Shown in pieces: positions 53,048 through 61,744 of a DNA stretch of 64,000 nt. The DNA is taken from assembly GCA_009780235.1 (NCBI GenBank), contig WRAK01000006.1, positions 1-64,000 of the forward strand. The letters are read 5' to 3'. The DNA comes from Oscillospiraceae bacterium. Its GTDB lineage: Bacteria > Bacillota > Clostridia > Oscillospirales > Oscillospiraceae. Made by a program: the position numbers and the translations under genes. The stretch's first letter is position 1; each line of letters begins with the position of its first letter. The notes beneath the pieces are model-generated. The model saw only the letters and a list, made by a program, of their open reading frames with translations, searched no databases and had not been told where the DNA came from.

Positions 53048-54543
53048 CAAACCTACATATCAGAAAAAACACCTATTACGACTCCGTAGCCCTCATGCTG
53101 ATCTCAAAAGATTTAGGGCAAATCCCCGGCGTGGGGGAGGCCTTGGTGGGGATGGGAACCGACCTCAACAAGGAGCTGGCGCAGAACATCGGGCTGGACA
53201 CGCCGGAGCTGACAGCCCTCACGGGCAATGACTTCTTCGTCGCGGCGGACTGCACCGACGATGCGGTCTGGCAGACGGTCTTAGACCGTGTGGAGGAACT
53301 GCTCGCGGCAAAGAAACAGGCGGGCGCGTCGGACTATTGCCCGGCGACGCTGGCCGGAGCGGTTAAGCTCATGCCGGACATCAACATGGCACTCCTGTCC
53401 GTCCCCGGCAAGTACGCCGCCGACGTAGCGCGGGACTGTTTGGCGCGGGACATCCATGTGATGATGTTCTCCGACAATGTGACGATTGAGGACGAGCGCA
53501 GTCTTAAAGAATATGCCGTGGAGCGGGGCTTGCTCATGATGGGCCCCGACTGCGGGACGGCGATTATCAACGGTGTACCGCTGGCCTTTGCCAACGTGGT
53601 GCGGCGCGGGAACATTGGCATCGTGGGCGCGTCCGGCACGGGTACGCAGGAGGTGTCGGCGATTATCGACCAGCTCGGTGCGGGTGTTTCGCAAGTCATC
53701 GGCACGGGCGGTCGGGATTTGAAGCAGGGCGTCGGCGGGCTGATGTTTGCACAGGCTTTAGAGGCCCTGATTGCGGATGCGGCCACGGAAGTCATCGTGC
53801 TGATTTCCAAGCCGCCCGATGCGGCGATACAGGAACGAATTTTGACACAGGCCGCAAAGGGCGGGAAGCCGACTGTCGTCTGTTTCATCGGCGGCGACCC
53901 GGCAGAGGCCGAGCGGCTTGGGCTGGTTGCGGCTCGTTCGCTGGAAGATGCGGCGCATAAGGCGGCGGCACTCTCCAAGGGCGCGGTTGCGGCTGCTTAT
54001 GACGGTTTCGACATGGGCGAGGCGGCGGCTCTGACGCTGGCGAAAGAAGCGGCGGGACGCATCGGAGCGAACGGGAAGTGTCTGCGCGGCCTATACACCG
54101 GCGGCACGCTCTGTGACGAGGCGGCGAAGCTCTTAGCGGGCATGGGGCTGACGGGTAAGCACAGTTTCATCGACTACGGCGACGACCAATACACCGTCGG
54201 GCGACCGCATCCGATGATTGACCCGACTTTGCGGAATGAAGCACTCATCAAAGCCGCAAACGACCCGGAGACGGCCTTGATTCTGCTCGACTGCGTCATC
54301 GGCTACGGCGCACACGCAGATGCGGCGGGTGAGTTGGCGAAAGCGATTATCGAGGCGAAGTCCGGGGTGCCGATTGTGGTTTCCGTCTGCGGCACGGAGG
54401 GCGACCCACAGGGACTGACGGCCTCACGGGACGCACTCGCGGCGGCGGGGGCGATTGTGATGCCCTCGAATGCGCAGGCCATGCGCTTTGCAAAACTGGT
54501 GTTGGATGTAGGGGGCGGCGTCCTCGACGCCCCGCAGGTATAA
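53044..54543 (+). CDS. allF: FdrA/AllF-like carbamoyltransferase subunit
   Basis: 499 residues from TTG 53044. Succinyl-CoA-ligase-like fold: an FdrA N-terminus (IRKNTYYDSVALMLISKDLG), MMFSDNVTIEDERSLKEYAV, GLLMMGPDCGTAIINGVPLA and GASGTGTQEVSAIIDQLGAG. In E. coli fdrA (allF), ylbE (allG) and ylbF (allH) form the oxamate carbamoyltransferase (from memory of recent work). All three partners occur here in order. The last nine residues (VGGGVLDAPQV end) are encoded by an A-type repeat, replacing the native C-terminus. Confidence 0.88.
   Translation: MTNLHIRKNTYYDSVALMLISKDLGQIPGVGEALVGMGTDLNKELAQNIGLDTPELTALTGNDFFVAADCTDDAVWQTVLDRVEELLAAKKQAGASDYCPATLAGAVKLMPDINMALLSVPGKYAADVARDCLARDIHVMMFSDNVTIEDERSLKEYAVERGLLMMGPDCGTAIINGVPLAFANVVRRGNIGIVGASGTGTQEVSAIIDQLGAGVSQVIGTGGRDLKQGVGGLMFAQALEALIADAATEVIVLISKPPDAAIQERILTQAAKGGKPTVVCFIGGDPAEAERLGLVAARSLEDAAHKAAALSKGAVAAAYDGFDMGEAAALTLAKEAAGRIGANGKCLRGLYTGGTLCDEAAKLLAGMGLTGKHSFIDYGDDQYTVGRPHPMIDPTLRNEALIKAANDPETALILLDCVIGYGAHADAAGELAKAIIEAKSGVPIVVSVCGTEGDPQGLTASRDALAAAGAIVMPSNAQAMRFAKLVLDVGGGVLDAPQV
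54508..54535 (+). repeat. A-type repeat half forming the FdrA C-terminus
   Basis: GTAGGGGGCGGCGTCCTCGA followed by CGCCCCGC, the same left arm as at 27401 and 42071. Here it is read in the same frame as in the E2 gene (VGGG) and the ORF closes 6 codons later. Confidence 0.85.
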
Positions 54544-54556
54544 GGAGGAAAGCGGT

Positions 54557-54727
54557 ATGAACAAAGTGAATGAACTCTTTGCGAAAGAACTGAAAGTCGT
54601 GAATCTGGGCGTGAAATCTTTTTATGAGGACTTGAAAGCCCAGCAGAAGCAGGTTGTACATGTGGAGTGGAAGCCCGTAGCGGGTGGAAATCAACGGCTT
54701 GCGGATATGTTGAAGTTGCTGCAGTAG
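54557..54727 (+). CDS. Small FdrA-associated protein
   Basis: 56 residues, MNKVNELFAKELKVVNLGVK, then SFYEDLKAQQKQVVHVEWKP and ADMLKLLQ. TAAGGAGGAAAGCGGT precedes the ATG, 13 bases after allF. Short proteins of this type, sometimes called 'fdrA domain protein', stand between fdrA and the DUF1116 gene in many bacteria. It may be an extra domain that has split off the AllF subunit. Confidence comes from pattern and position. Confidence 0.75.
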   Translation: MNKVNELFAKELKVVNLGVKSFYEDLKAQQKQVVHVEWKPVAGGNQRLADMLKLLQ

Positions 54728-55121
54728 GCTCCCCCAGTCAGCTGCGCTGATAACTGACGCCCCAAGAGCGCAAGGCGAAGCCGTAGTGCGATTGGTTGGC
54801 GGAAGGAATGCCCGTGGTGCAGCCCCCTCAAAACGAGAGGGCCTAAAGGCAAGGGGCAAAGCCTCCCTCGTTTACGAGGGAGGTGGCCGCCGCGAAGCGG
54901 CGGACGGAGGGAGTTTTGGCGCATACATTTCCTGCGGGAAATGTATAAGTCCGCCTGTGGCGGACGATGCGCCTTTGAAGGGGGACTAGTCCCCCTTCAA
55001 CCTTCCCCCTAGCCTCCGGCGGAGTGAAGGACAAGAGACAAAGCCTCCCTCGTTTATGAGGAAGGACGGGGGGAGTACACGCATAACATTACACAGATAA
55101 CACAATCAGGAGGAAACCAAA
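54728..55121. repeat. Mosaic of M2, F-type and M1 repeats
   Basis: No gene. M2 (54750-54813), an F-type variant (AAGCCTCCCTCGTTTACGAG...GGAGGGAG, about 54860-54915), M1 (54918-55035), and the start of another F variant (AAAGCCTCCCTCGTTTATG, about 55038). The allG ribosome site AATCAGGAGGAAACCAA follows. Confidence 0.85.
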
Positions 55122-56372
55122 ATGACACTCGGAGAAAAAATAAACGCCGCCAATGCGGCCGTGTTGACCCAAATCTTAAACGCCCAGCCCACGCTCGTGG
55201 GCATGGGAACCGCCGGGGCAGATATCCCCGGGATGACCAAGACCACAGTCTTGCACGCAGGGCCGCCGGTGACATGGGAGACCATGTGTCCGCCCCAACG
55301 CGGCGCAGTACTGGGCGGCCTGATGTATGAGGGCTTGGCCGAGACGCCCGAAGCGGCGGAGAAGTTAGCCGCATCCGGTGAGATTACCTTTGCGCCCTGT
55401 CACCACCACGACGCCGTGGGGCCGATGGCGGGGATTATCACCTATTCCATGCCCGTATGGATCGTACAGAACAAGACGGCGGGGAACTACGCCTACTGCA
55501 CCATCAATGAAGGTCTCGGCAAAGTGCTCCGCTTCGGGGCGTATCAGGACGAGGTTATTGAGCGGCTTCGTTGGATTGAGACGGAGCTTTACCCGCTGCT
55601 CAAGGAGACGTTGCAAATCCACGGCGAGATTGACATCAAGACCATGATTGCACAGATTCTCCAAATGGGAGACGAGGGGCATAACCGCAACAAGGCGGGG
55701 ACCTCGCTCTTGATTCGCACCATTGCCCCCGCACTCGTGCAGACGAGCTTTTCCGAGGCGCAAAAGGTGCGTGCGCTCAAGTTCCTCGATTCCAATGACC
55801 ACACCTTCCTCAACCTCTCCATGCCGGCGATGAAAGCGACCATGGACCCGGTACGGGATGTAGAATATTCCACCATTGTGTCCACCATGGCACGGAACGG
55901 GACGGATTTTGGTATCCGTGTCGCCGGACTGGGCGACCGTTGGTTCACGGCTCCGGCTGAGATTATTGACGGGCTGTACTTCCCCGGTTTCACCATGGCC
56001 GACGCAAACCCCGACATGGGCGATTCCTGCATCACAGAGACGGGCGGTATCGGCGGCTTCTGTATGGGCGCGGCCCCGGCCATCGTCCAGTTCGTGGGCG
56101 GTACACCTGCCGATGCGGTGAATTATTCCATGCAGATGTTTGAAATCACAGAGGGTGAGGGCAACACGTATCAAATTCCGCCTCTCGGCTTCCGCGGCAG
56201 TGCGACAGGGATTGATATCCGCAAGGTGATCGAGACGGGGATTTTGCCCGTCATCAATACGGGTATTGCCGCAAGTACGGCGGGGGTTGGGCAGGTCGGT
56301 GCCGGCATTGTGCATCCGCCGATGCGGTGCTTTGAGCAGGCGTTAGAAGCGTTTGTGGAGAAGTATGCGTAA
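55122..56372 (+). CDS. allG: DUF1116 protein, AllG-like carbamoyltransferase subunit
   Basis: 416 residues, DUF1116 (YlbE) family: PGMTKTTVLHAGPPVTWETM, then CPPQRGAVLGGLMYEGLAET, FAPCHHHDAVGPMAGIITYS and QMGDEGHNRNKAGTSLLIRT are invariant-looking stretches. The likely function is the oxamate-type carbamoyltransferase core together with AllF and AllH, releasing carbamoyl phosphate from an N-carbamoyl amide such as oxalurate. Good ribosome site. It is separated from allF by repeats, so the set has been spread apart but keeps order and strand. Confidence 0.88.
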   Translation: MTLGEKINAANAAVLTQILNAQPTLVGMGTAGADIPGMTKTTVLHAGPPVTWETMCPPQRGAVLGGLMYEGLAETPEAAEKLAASGEITFAPCHHHDAVGPMAGIITYSMPVWIVQNKTAGNYAYCTINEGLGKVLRFGAYQDEVIERLRWIETELYPLLKETLQIHGEIDIKTMIAQILQMGDEGHNRNKAGTSLLIRTIAPALVQTSFSEAQKVRALKFLDSNDHTFLNLSMPAMKATMDPVRDVEYSTIVSTMARNGTDFGIRVAGLGDRWFTAPAEIIDGLYFPGFTMADANPDMGDSCITETGGIGGFCMGAAPAIVQFVGGTPADAVNYSMQMFEITEGEGNTYQIPPLGFRGSATGIDIRKVIETGILPVINTGIAASTAGVGQVGAGIVHPPMRCFEQALEAFVEKYA

Positions 56373-56740
56373 ATGACCGCACAAAGCCTCCCTCGCAAGC
56401 GAGGGAGGTGGCCGCCGCAAAGCGGTGGACGGAGGGAGTGTAGGGCGCGATGTCTTCATCGCGCCGTGCACGTGTATCGGGTGGATGCGGCGCGATGAGG
56501 ACATCGCGCCCTACAACGGCCCCACGTAGGGGCGCGCATTGTGCGCCCGCGAAACCACCCCGTCAGGCTTCGCCTGCCACCCCTCCAAGGAGGGGAATAA
56601 GGGCATTCGCAAACCCGCCGCAGCGAGCCGACCCGCAGGGCGGTTCCCCAAAACCAAATGCGTACATTTGGTTTGATGTTGACAATTCATTCACCATGAA
56701 TTGATTATAAACAGCAACACACAATAGGAGGAATTACAAA
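56373..56740. repeat. F-type, B-type and F-type repeats in series
   Basis: AAGCCTCCCTCGCAAGCGAG...GGAGGGAG (56384-56439), B-type GTAGGGCGCGATGTCTTCAT...GGACATCGCGCCCTAC (56440-56514), GGGGCGCGCATTGTGCGCCC (about 56528-56548), and AACCACCCCGTCAGGCTTCG...AGGAGGGGAAT (56552-56600). From 56600 to the cyclase ribosome site nothing recognisable is seen. Confidence 0.8.
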
Positions 56741-57541
56741 ATGGCAAGCTGGAACGACATTAAAATGTACGACTTATCTATCCGCACAGGGATTAGCACG
56801 CCGCCGTGGCCGACCTATGAGCCGCTGCAGGTGAAGTATTTCAAGCGTCTCTCCCCCAACGGTGCAAACGGACAGGTTATCACGACGTCCAACCACATCG
56901 GCACCCATCTTGACGGCCCGCTGCACTTTGATACCGCAGGCCGTGACATCGCATCTTTGGAGCTGACGAAGCTCTGCGCGCCCGGCGTGGTGGTGGATCT
57001 CTCCGACATGGCAGAGGACTACGGTATCTACACGCCCGATGATTTGATGAAGCGTGCCGATATCCGCAAGGGCGACATCCTCATCATTAACACCGGCTAC
57101 AACAAGTACGGCTGGGATCAGCCCGAGGCGGACGAGCGTCGTTACATGCTCCGCCATCCGGGGCCGAGCATGGACTTTGTGGGCTGGGTACATAAGATGG
57201 AGTTCAAGTGGATTGGCGTGGACTGCGGCTCTGCCGACCATCCCTTCAACACCAAAATCCGTGACTGGGAGCCGGTCGAAGCTGAGATCTGCGACAAAGT
57301 ATTCCAAGCGAAATACGGCAAGGGGCTCAACGAGGTCTACAAGTGGCCGAACACGTACCAGTGTATGCACATCCAGCAGTTCCCGAAGAAGTACGGTGAG
57401 ATTATCCACGCAGAGTGCGTGGGCGGTCAGATTAACGAGCTGTCCAACAAGCGTTGTGTCATCGGCTGCTTCCCGTGGAAATTTGTAGACGGCGAATCTG
57501 CGTTCTGCCGCATCGTGGCCTTTGAAGGCTTTGACGCGTAA
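56741..57541 (+). CDS. Cyclase-family metal-dependent hydrolase
   Basis: 266 residues. The family motif H-x-G-T-H-x-D appears as TTSNHIGTHLDGPLHFD (residues about 50-66), followed by VVVDLSDMAEDYG and GDILIINTGYN. Relatives include kynurenine formamidase and isatin hydrolase, which open amide bonds, some of them in rings. AATAGGAGGAATTACAAA precedes the start. Between allG and an amidase, it is a candidate for opening a cyclic imide or amide (barbiturate, hydantoin or similar). The substrate is inference. Confidence 0.88.
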   Translation: MASWNDIKMYDLSIRTGISTPPWPTYEPLQVKYFKRLSPNGANGQVITTSNHIGTHLDGPLHFDTAGRDIASLELTKLCAPGVVVDLSDMAEDYGIYTPDDLMKRADIRKGDILIINTGYNKYGWDQPEADERRYMLRHPGPSMDFVGWVHKMEFKWIGVDCGSADHPFNTKIRDWEPVEAEICDKVFQAKYGKGLNEVYKWPNTYQCMHIQQFPKKYGEIIHAECVGGQINELSNKRCVIGCFPWKFVDGESAFCRIVAFEGFDA

Positions 57542-57544
57542 CCC

Positions 57545-58993
57545 ATGGAATCAAACGTAGGGGCGGCATTCTGCCGTTCGCACCTTATCGAAGAGCTGAC
57601 CATACCCCGCCTCCACGAATTGTTGAGGCGGGGCGAGGTCACCTGTGAGGCCTTAGTCCGCGCCTATCTGGCTCGGATTGCGGACTTGGATGCGCAGGGG
57701 CCTTGCTTAAACGCGGTTATCGCCGTGAACCCGCACGCCGTGGACGAGGCTCGTGCCTTGGACGAAGAACTTCGTAGGGGCGGCCCCACGTGGCCGTCCG
57801 CTCCGCTTTACGGTGTGCCTGTCCTGCTCAAAGACAACTGTGAGACGGCGGACATGCCGACCACGGCGGGGTCACGGAGCTTGGAGGACTTCCGCACCGG
57901 GCGGGATGCCGATTTGGTGCGCCGTCTGCGGGAGGCCGGGGCTGTGATTCTGGCCAAGACGAACCTGCACGAGTTCGCCATCTGGGGCGAGACGGTCAGC
58001 TCTATGAAAGGGCAGACTTTGAACCCCTATGACCTCACCCGTACGCCCGGAGGATCCTCCGGTGGGACGGGTGCGGCGGTGGCGGCGAACTTCGGGCTGG
58101 TGGGCATAGGGACGGATACGGTGAATTCCATCCGCTCCCCCGCGTCTGCCTGCGCGCTCTGCGGGATTCGGCCGACTGTTGGTCTCGTGAGTAGCGAGGG
58201 CATCGTGCCGTACGCCAACACGCAGGACACGGCGGGGCCGATTGCCCGCACGGTGGAAGATGCCGTGCGTGTGCTGGATGTGATTGCGATGAATAACGGG
58301 CATCGTCCTGCATCGTACTTGAATTCCCTGAACGCGGACGGCTTGCGCGGCAAGCGTATCGGCCTGCTGGAAAGTTTTTGGGGTAGTGAAGCGATCAACG
58401 CGCCTGTAAACAATGTGGTACAGGCCGCTTTGGCGCGTCTGCGTGAAGCGGGTGCCGTTCTCGTGCCGATAGCAGATGCCATCGACCCGGACTGGTTGGT
58501 GCGTGAGGTCAGCGTGCATTTGTATGAGCTCAAGGAGCATCTGGGCGCGTATTTGACCGCATTTGGCGAACGCGCTCCCGTGCATTCGATTGACGAGATT
58601 CTGGCGAGCGGGAAGTATACGCCCGATATTGAGGAGAACCTCAAGACGGCGAACGGCCTTGGTACGGATATGCTCGCATACGCCGAGCGGTTAGAGCGGC
58701 GCGCCGAGGTGCAGCGTCAGGTGCTTGCGATACTGGAGCGGGAGCGGTTGGATGCTCTGCTTTATCCGCACCAACAGCAGCTTGTGAGCAAAGTCGGTGC
58801 GGGGCAGAAACAGCGCAACGGCGTGTTGGGTTCGGTGACGGGATTCCCTGCCATCGTGGTGCCCGGCGGCTTTGCGGACGGCGTGCCTGTGGGGCTGGAG
58901 TTTTTGGGGCGGCCGTTTGACGAGCCGCAACTGATTGAAATCGTCTACGGGCTGGAGCAGGCGGAGCCGATTCGTGTGCCGCCTGTGTTGTAG
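57545..58993 (+). CDS. Amidase-signature hydrolase carrying repeat-derived segments
   Basis: 482 residues. The amidase signature is clear: VPVLLKDNCETADMPTTAGS with the catalytic lysine, TPGGSSGGTGAAVAANFGL (cis-serine and nucleophile region) and SIRSPASACALCGIRPTVGL. It hydrolyses an amide to acid and ammonia. No good ribosome site is before ATG 57545. Residues 5-11 (VGAAFCR) come from a GTAGGGGCGGCATTCTGCCG repeat and residues about 77-86 (RRGGPTWPSA) from a C-type repeat (57774-57799), both in frame. A true start further inside (for example near HLIEELTI) is possible. Confidence 0.88.
   Translation: MESNVGAAFCRSHLIEELTIPRLHELLRRGEVTCEALVRAYLARIADLDAQGPCLNAVIAVNPHAVDEARALDEELRRGGPTWPSAPLYGVPVLLKDNCETADMPTTAGSRSLEDFRTGRDADLVRRLREAGAVILAKTNLHEFAIWGETVSSMKGQTLNPYDLTRTPGGSSGGTGAAVAANFGLVGIGTDTVNSIRSPASACALCGIRPTVGLVSSEGIVPYANTQDTAGPIARTVEDAVRVLDVIAMNNGHRPASYLNSLNADGLRGKRIGLLESFWGSEAINAPVNNVVQAALARLREAGAVLVPIADAIDPDWLVREVSVHLYELKEHLGAYLTAFGERAPVHSIDEILASGKYTPDIEENLKTANGLGTDMLAYAERLERRAEVQRQVLAILERERLDALLYPHQQQLVSKVGAGQKQRNGVLGSVTGFPAIVVPGGFADGVPVGLEFLGRPFDEPQLIEIVYGLEQAEPIRVPPVL
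57557..57580 (+). repeat. GTAGGGGCGGCATTCTGCC repeat at the amidase N-terminus
   Basis: A GTAGGGGCGGC-type edge read as codons 5-11 of the amidase ORF; the same edge opens intergenic elements elsewhere. Confidence 0.7.
57774..57799 (+). repeat. C-type repeat half inside the amidase
   Basis: GTAGGGGCGGCCCCACGTGG then CCGTCC, like the arm at 28182. It is translated as RRGGPTWPS in a variable loop before the conserved VPVLLKDN strand. Confidence 0.8.
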
Positions 58994-58998
58994 GCGAT

Positions 58999-59880
58999 AT
59001 GATGGTTTTGCGTGCCGCTCGTGTGGCGGAGGATGTGTTGCCGCTCGGCGTTTCCGGGTGTGTCCACTCGGTGTTTGAGACGGCGATGAACCTGCGAGGG
59101 GACGACGGCGCATTGCGCACCGTCCTCTCGGCGGGGCGCAGTCTCTCGCCGCGAAGTGCGGTACTGGATAGCGAGGTCTCGTTCACTCGGTTGGGATTTG
59201 TGTCCGGTGACGCTGTGGCGGTGGAGATAGCGGGTGCGGAAACGGTATCGCTTGCCATGTCCGCTATGCGTCCGCGGTTTGGCTCGGAGGATGCCGCCTA
59301 TTTGGGGCGGCTTCGGGTGTTGGCGGCGCAAGTCGGAGCCTCGGCGTATGCGGCGGAGAGTTTGGCACCTGTGCTTTGCCATTTGTTCGACGGCCTGCCT
59401 TATGCCTTGTCGCACAATGTGTACAGCCGGTTTTTGACGGAGCGCGTGCGGCGGTTGTACGGCGTGTTGTGCGCTCGAAACGTGTCGGAATGCGTGGACG
59501 TTGGCCGTACGCTTGCAGGTTGCGGGGCGGGGCTTACGCCGTCTTCGGATGATTTGCTGGTCGGCGTGTTGGCGGCGATTCACGGGAGCGCGGCGGCGGG
59601 GGTTTTAGACCGGGGGCTTGCTGTGGATATGGCTTGGAAACTCTCCTTGGGAGCCGTTTCGGCTACGACGGAGATTAGCGGGATGTTTCTTGAGAGCGGC
59701 GGCTTGGGGTATTTTAATGAGGATGTCATTGCGCTGGTGAAAGCGTTTTTTGCTGCAGACGATACGGCGGATTTGGCTGTGTCGGCGGCGAAAGTTTGCG
59801 CGTTTGGGGCGACTTCCGGGGTGGATTTGCTCACGGGGGTTTGGTTGGGACTGGTCGGAGTGGGGGGGCTTGTGGTATAA
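58999..59880 (+). CDS. allH: DUF2877 protein, AllH-like carbamoyltransferase subunit
   Basis: 293 residues, DUF2877 (YlbF) family: CGAGLTPSSDDLLVGVLAAI and a C-terminal GATSGVDLLTGVWLGL are the two signatures. Third subunit of the AllFGH-type enzyme. Starts 5 bases after the amidase stop without a strong ribosome site (ATGATG), so it probably depends on coupling to the amidase. GTG/TTG-rich codon use is high here. Confidence 0.85.
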   Translation: MMVLRAARVAEDVLPLGVSGCVHSVFETAMNLRGDDGALRTVLSAGRSLSPRSAVLDSEVSFTRLGFVSGDAVAVEIAGAETVSLAMSAMRPRFGSEDAAYLGRLRVLAAQVGASAYAAESLAPVLCHLFDGLPYALSHNVYSRFLTERVRRLYGVLCARNVSECVDVGRTLAGCGAGLTPSSDDLLVGVLAAIHGSAAAGVLDRGLAVDMAWKLSLGAVSATTEISGMFLESGGLGYFNEDVIALVKAFFAADDTADLAVSAAKVCAFGATSGVDLLTGVWLGLVGVGGLVV

Positions 59881-59911
59881 TGAAGCTTATATTTAGTAGC
59901 GGGGGGAGAAA

Positions 59912-60439
59912 ATGAGATATCAATTTGAATACAAATTAACGGAAGAAGATTATTTGGATTTTAATGTATTTCGTTTGCATAAATCTAAGAACAATCCTAC
60001 CGGTATTAGCTGGATTGGCTTGATGATACTCCTGCTGTTATCAATGGTAATGATTTCTCAAGGGAACTACAGGCTTTTGTGGCTATCTTTGGGGCTATTG
60101 ATTTTGTGGGTTCTAATAAAAGTTGTAACCAGCCGGCGGTATGGTAGGTTTTCTATAAAAAAACAAATACAATCGATAGCAGAAGACGGGAAACTCCCCT
60201 TTGGAAAAGATAACATAGTTTCATTTCACGAAGATTTTGTGTTTGAAATTGCAGATGGAAATGAGAGTAAAACAATATACGAAAATTTGGAAAAAGTTGC
60301 AGTCGGCGAGAATGCGATATATATTTACATGAATGCAATACAAGCATTTATTCTTCCGTTTTCAATATTTGAAACCGAAGTGCAGCGGAATGAATTTCTG
60401 ACGTTTATCAAGCAAAAAGCACAAACACACGGAGGATAA
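59912..60439 (+). CDS. YcxB-like membrane protein
   Basis: 175 residues. Two adjacent membrane segments (residues about 35-50 and 54-72) and a C-terminal YcxB-like domain with KTIYENLEKVAVGENAIYIY and IQAFILPFSIFETE. Low GC, unlike allH and the hydroxylase genes on either side. GGGGGGAGAAA precedes the ATG. Function of YcxB-like proteins is unknown; it looks like a small insertion between two operons or within one. Confidence 0.75.
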   Translation: MRYQFEYKLTEEDYLDFNVFRLHKSKNNPTGISWIGLMILLLLSMVMISQGNYRLLWLSLGLLILWVLIKVVTSRRYGRFSIKKQIQSIAEDGKLPFGKDNIVSFHEDFVFEIADGNESKTIYENLEKVAVGENAIYIYMNAIQAFILPFSIFETEVQRNEFLTFIKQKAQTHGG

Positions 60440-60443
60440 GCCC

Positions 60444-61271
60444 ATGTATCAATTCCTATCACCCAAAACCATAGGCGAGGCAAAAGAACACCTCGCCGAA
60501 AAATCAAACCTCAAAGTCCTAGCTGGCGGCACCGACCTCATCATCGGCTTGCGGGACGGGGCGGTTCATTGTGACTATATCATGGACATCAAACATATCC
60601 CGGAACTCTGCGAGATTGGAATGACGGATGACGGCTTGGAAGTCGGAGCCGGGGTGAGTCTCAATGCGATGCTGGCGTCCGGGCTTTGCACGGGCCGATA
60701 CGCCGCACTGGCTGACAGCGGGCATGAGCTGGCGAACAGCTTGCTCCGCAACCGGGCGACTTTGGCGGGGAACATCTGCCACGCCTCACCGGGCGGGGAC
60801 ATGCTTGCGCCTGTGCTGGTGTTGGACGCTTGGGTGGAGACACTTACGCCGAACGGCGGGCGCAAGATTCCGCTCAAAGACTTCTTCACGGGCGTGAAGC
60901 GGCATGTGTTGGCGGCGGACGAGATGGTCGTAAAAACCGTGTTCCCCAGAGGGGACGGCACGAGTGCGTATCACAAAAAGAAGCGGATTCGCGGCCATGA
61001 CTTGGCGCAGGTCGGTGTGGCGGGGTCTTATGCGGCGGACGGCACGCTCAAGCTCGCTTTCGGCGCAGCGGGGCCGACACCGGTTTTGATAGAGCTCGGC
61101 GTATTTGACCCGTTGGCTCTGCGGGCGGCGCGGGAAGAGATTTTGGATAAGGCGATGAGCGGGATATCTCCCATCAGCGACGTGCGGGCGTCAAAGGAGC
61201 ATCGTTTGGCGATGGCGCGCTACCTGGCGGGCGATGTGTTGGATGCGTTGTTAGAGAAGGTGGGTGTGTGA
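60444..61271 (+). CDS. xdhB: Molybdenum hydroxylase FAD-binding subunit (XdhB-like)
   Basis: 275 residues. NLKVLAGGTDLIIGLRDG and LRNRATLAGNICHASPGGDM bind FAD as in xanthine dehydrogenase and CO dehydrogenase medium subunits. It carries electrons from the Fe-S subunit to the acceptor. CGGAGGATAAGCCC before the ATG. Order FAD, Fe-S, Mo-cofactor subunit is complete. Confidence 0.93.
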   Translation: MYQFLSPKTIGEAKEHLAEKSNLKVLAGGTDLIIGLRDGAVHCDYIMDIKHIPELCEIGMTDDGLEVGAGVSLNAMLASGLCTGRYAALADSGHELANSLLRNRATLAGNICHASPGGDMLAPVLVLDAWVETLTPNGGRKIPLKDFFTGVKRHVLAADEMVVKTVFPRGDGTSAYHKKKRIRGHDLAQVGVAGSYAADGTLKLAFGAAGPTPVLIELGVFDPLALRAAREEILDKAMSGISPISDVRASKEHRLAMARYLAGDVLDALLEKVGV

Positions 61272-61273
61272 GT

Positions 61274-61744
61274 ATGAGACAGATTCATTTGACAGTCAAT
61301 AATGAAAAATATCAGGTGTACTGCCCGGAGCACATTACCCTTCTGACGCTCCTGCGGGAGCATCTGCACCTCACGGGGACGAAAGAGGGCTGTGCTGCCG
61401 GGGAGTGCGGGGCCTGTACGGTAATTTTTAACGGCAAGGCGGCCAATGCCTGCATGGTGCTGGCACCGGAGGCCAACGGTGCTGTGGTGGAGACCATCGA
61501 GGGCGAGGCAAAAGACGGGGTGCTGTCTCCGCTGCAGCAGTCCTTCATCGAACACCACGCGCTCCAATGTGGGTTCTGTACGCCGGGGATGATTATGTCG
61601 GCGCGGGCTTTGCTGGATGCGAATCCGGCACCGACGCGGGACGAAATCAAAGAGGCGATGGAGGGGAACCTCTGCCGCTGTACGGGCTATGAGCCCATCA
61701 TAACAGCCATCGAGCAAGCGGCGGGAGGTGAGCGGGGTGCGTGA
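61274..61744 (+). CDS. xdhC: Molybdenum hydroxylase [2Fe-2S] subunit (XdhC-like)
   Basis: 156 residues. Two [2Fe-2S] sites: GCAAGECGACTVIFNGKAAN with a following cysteine, and QCGFCTPGMIMSA with GNLCRCTGYEPI. ATG at 61274 is preferred; a GTG at 61268 overlaps the FAD-subunit stop. The 3' end overlaps the large subunit by 8 bases. Confidence 0.95.
   Translation: MRQIHLTVNNEKYQVYCPEHITLLTLLREHLHLTGTKEGCAAGECGACTVIFNGKAANACMVLAPEANGAVVETIEGEAKDGVLSPLQQSFIEHHALQCGFCTPGMIMSARALLDANPAPTRDEIKEAMEGNLCRCTGYEPIITAIEQAAGGERGA

Noticed and set aside
54691-55034. Minus-strand ORFs between allF and allG
   Set aside because: Translations of M1, M2 and F repeats; equivalents appear at every copy of these repeats.
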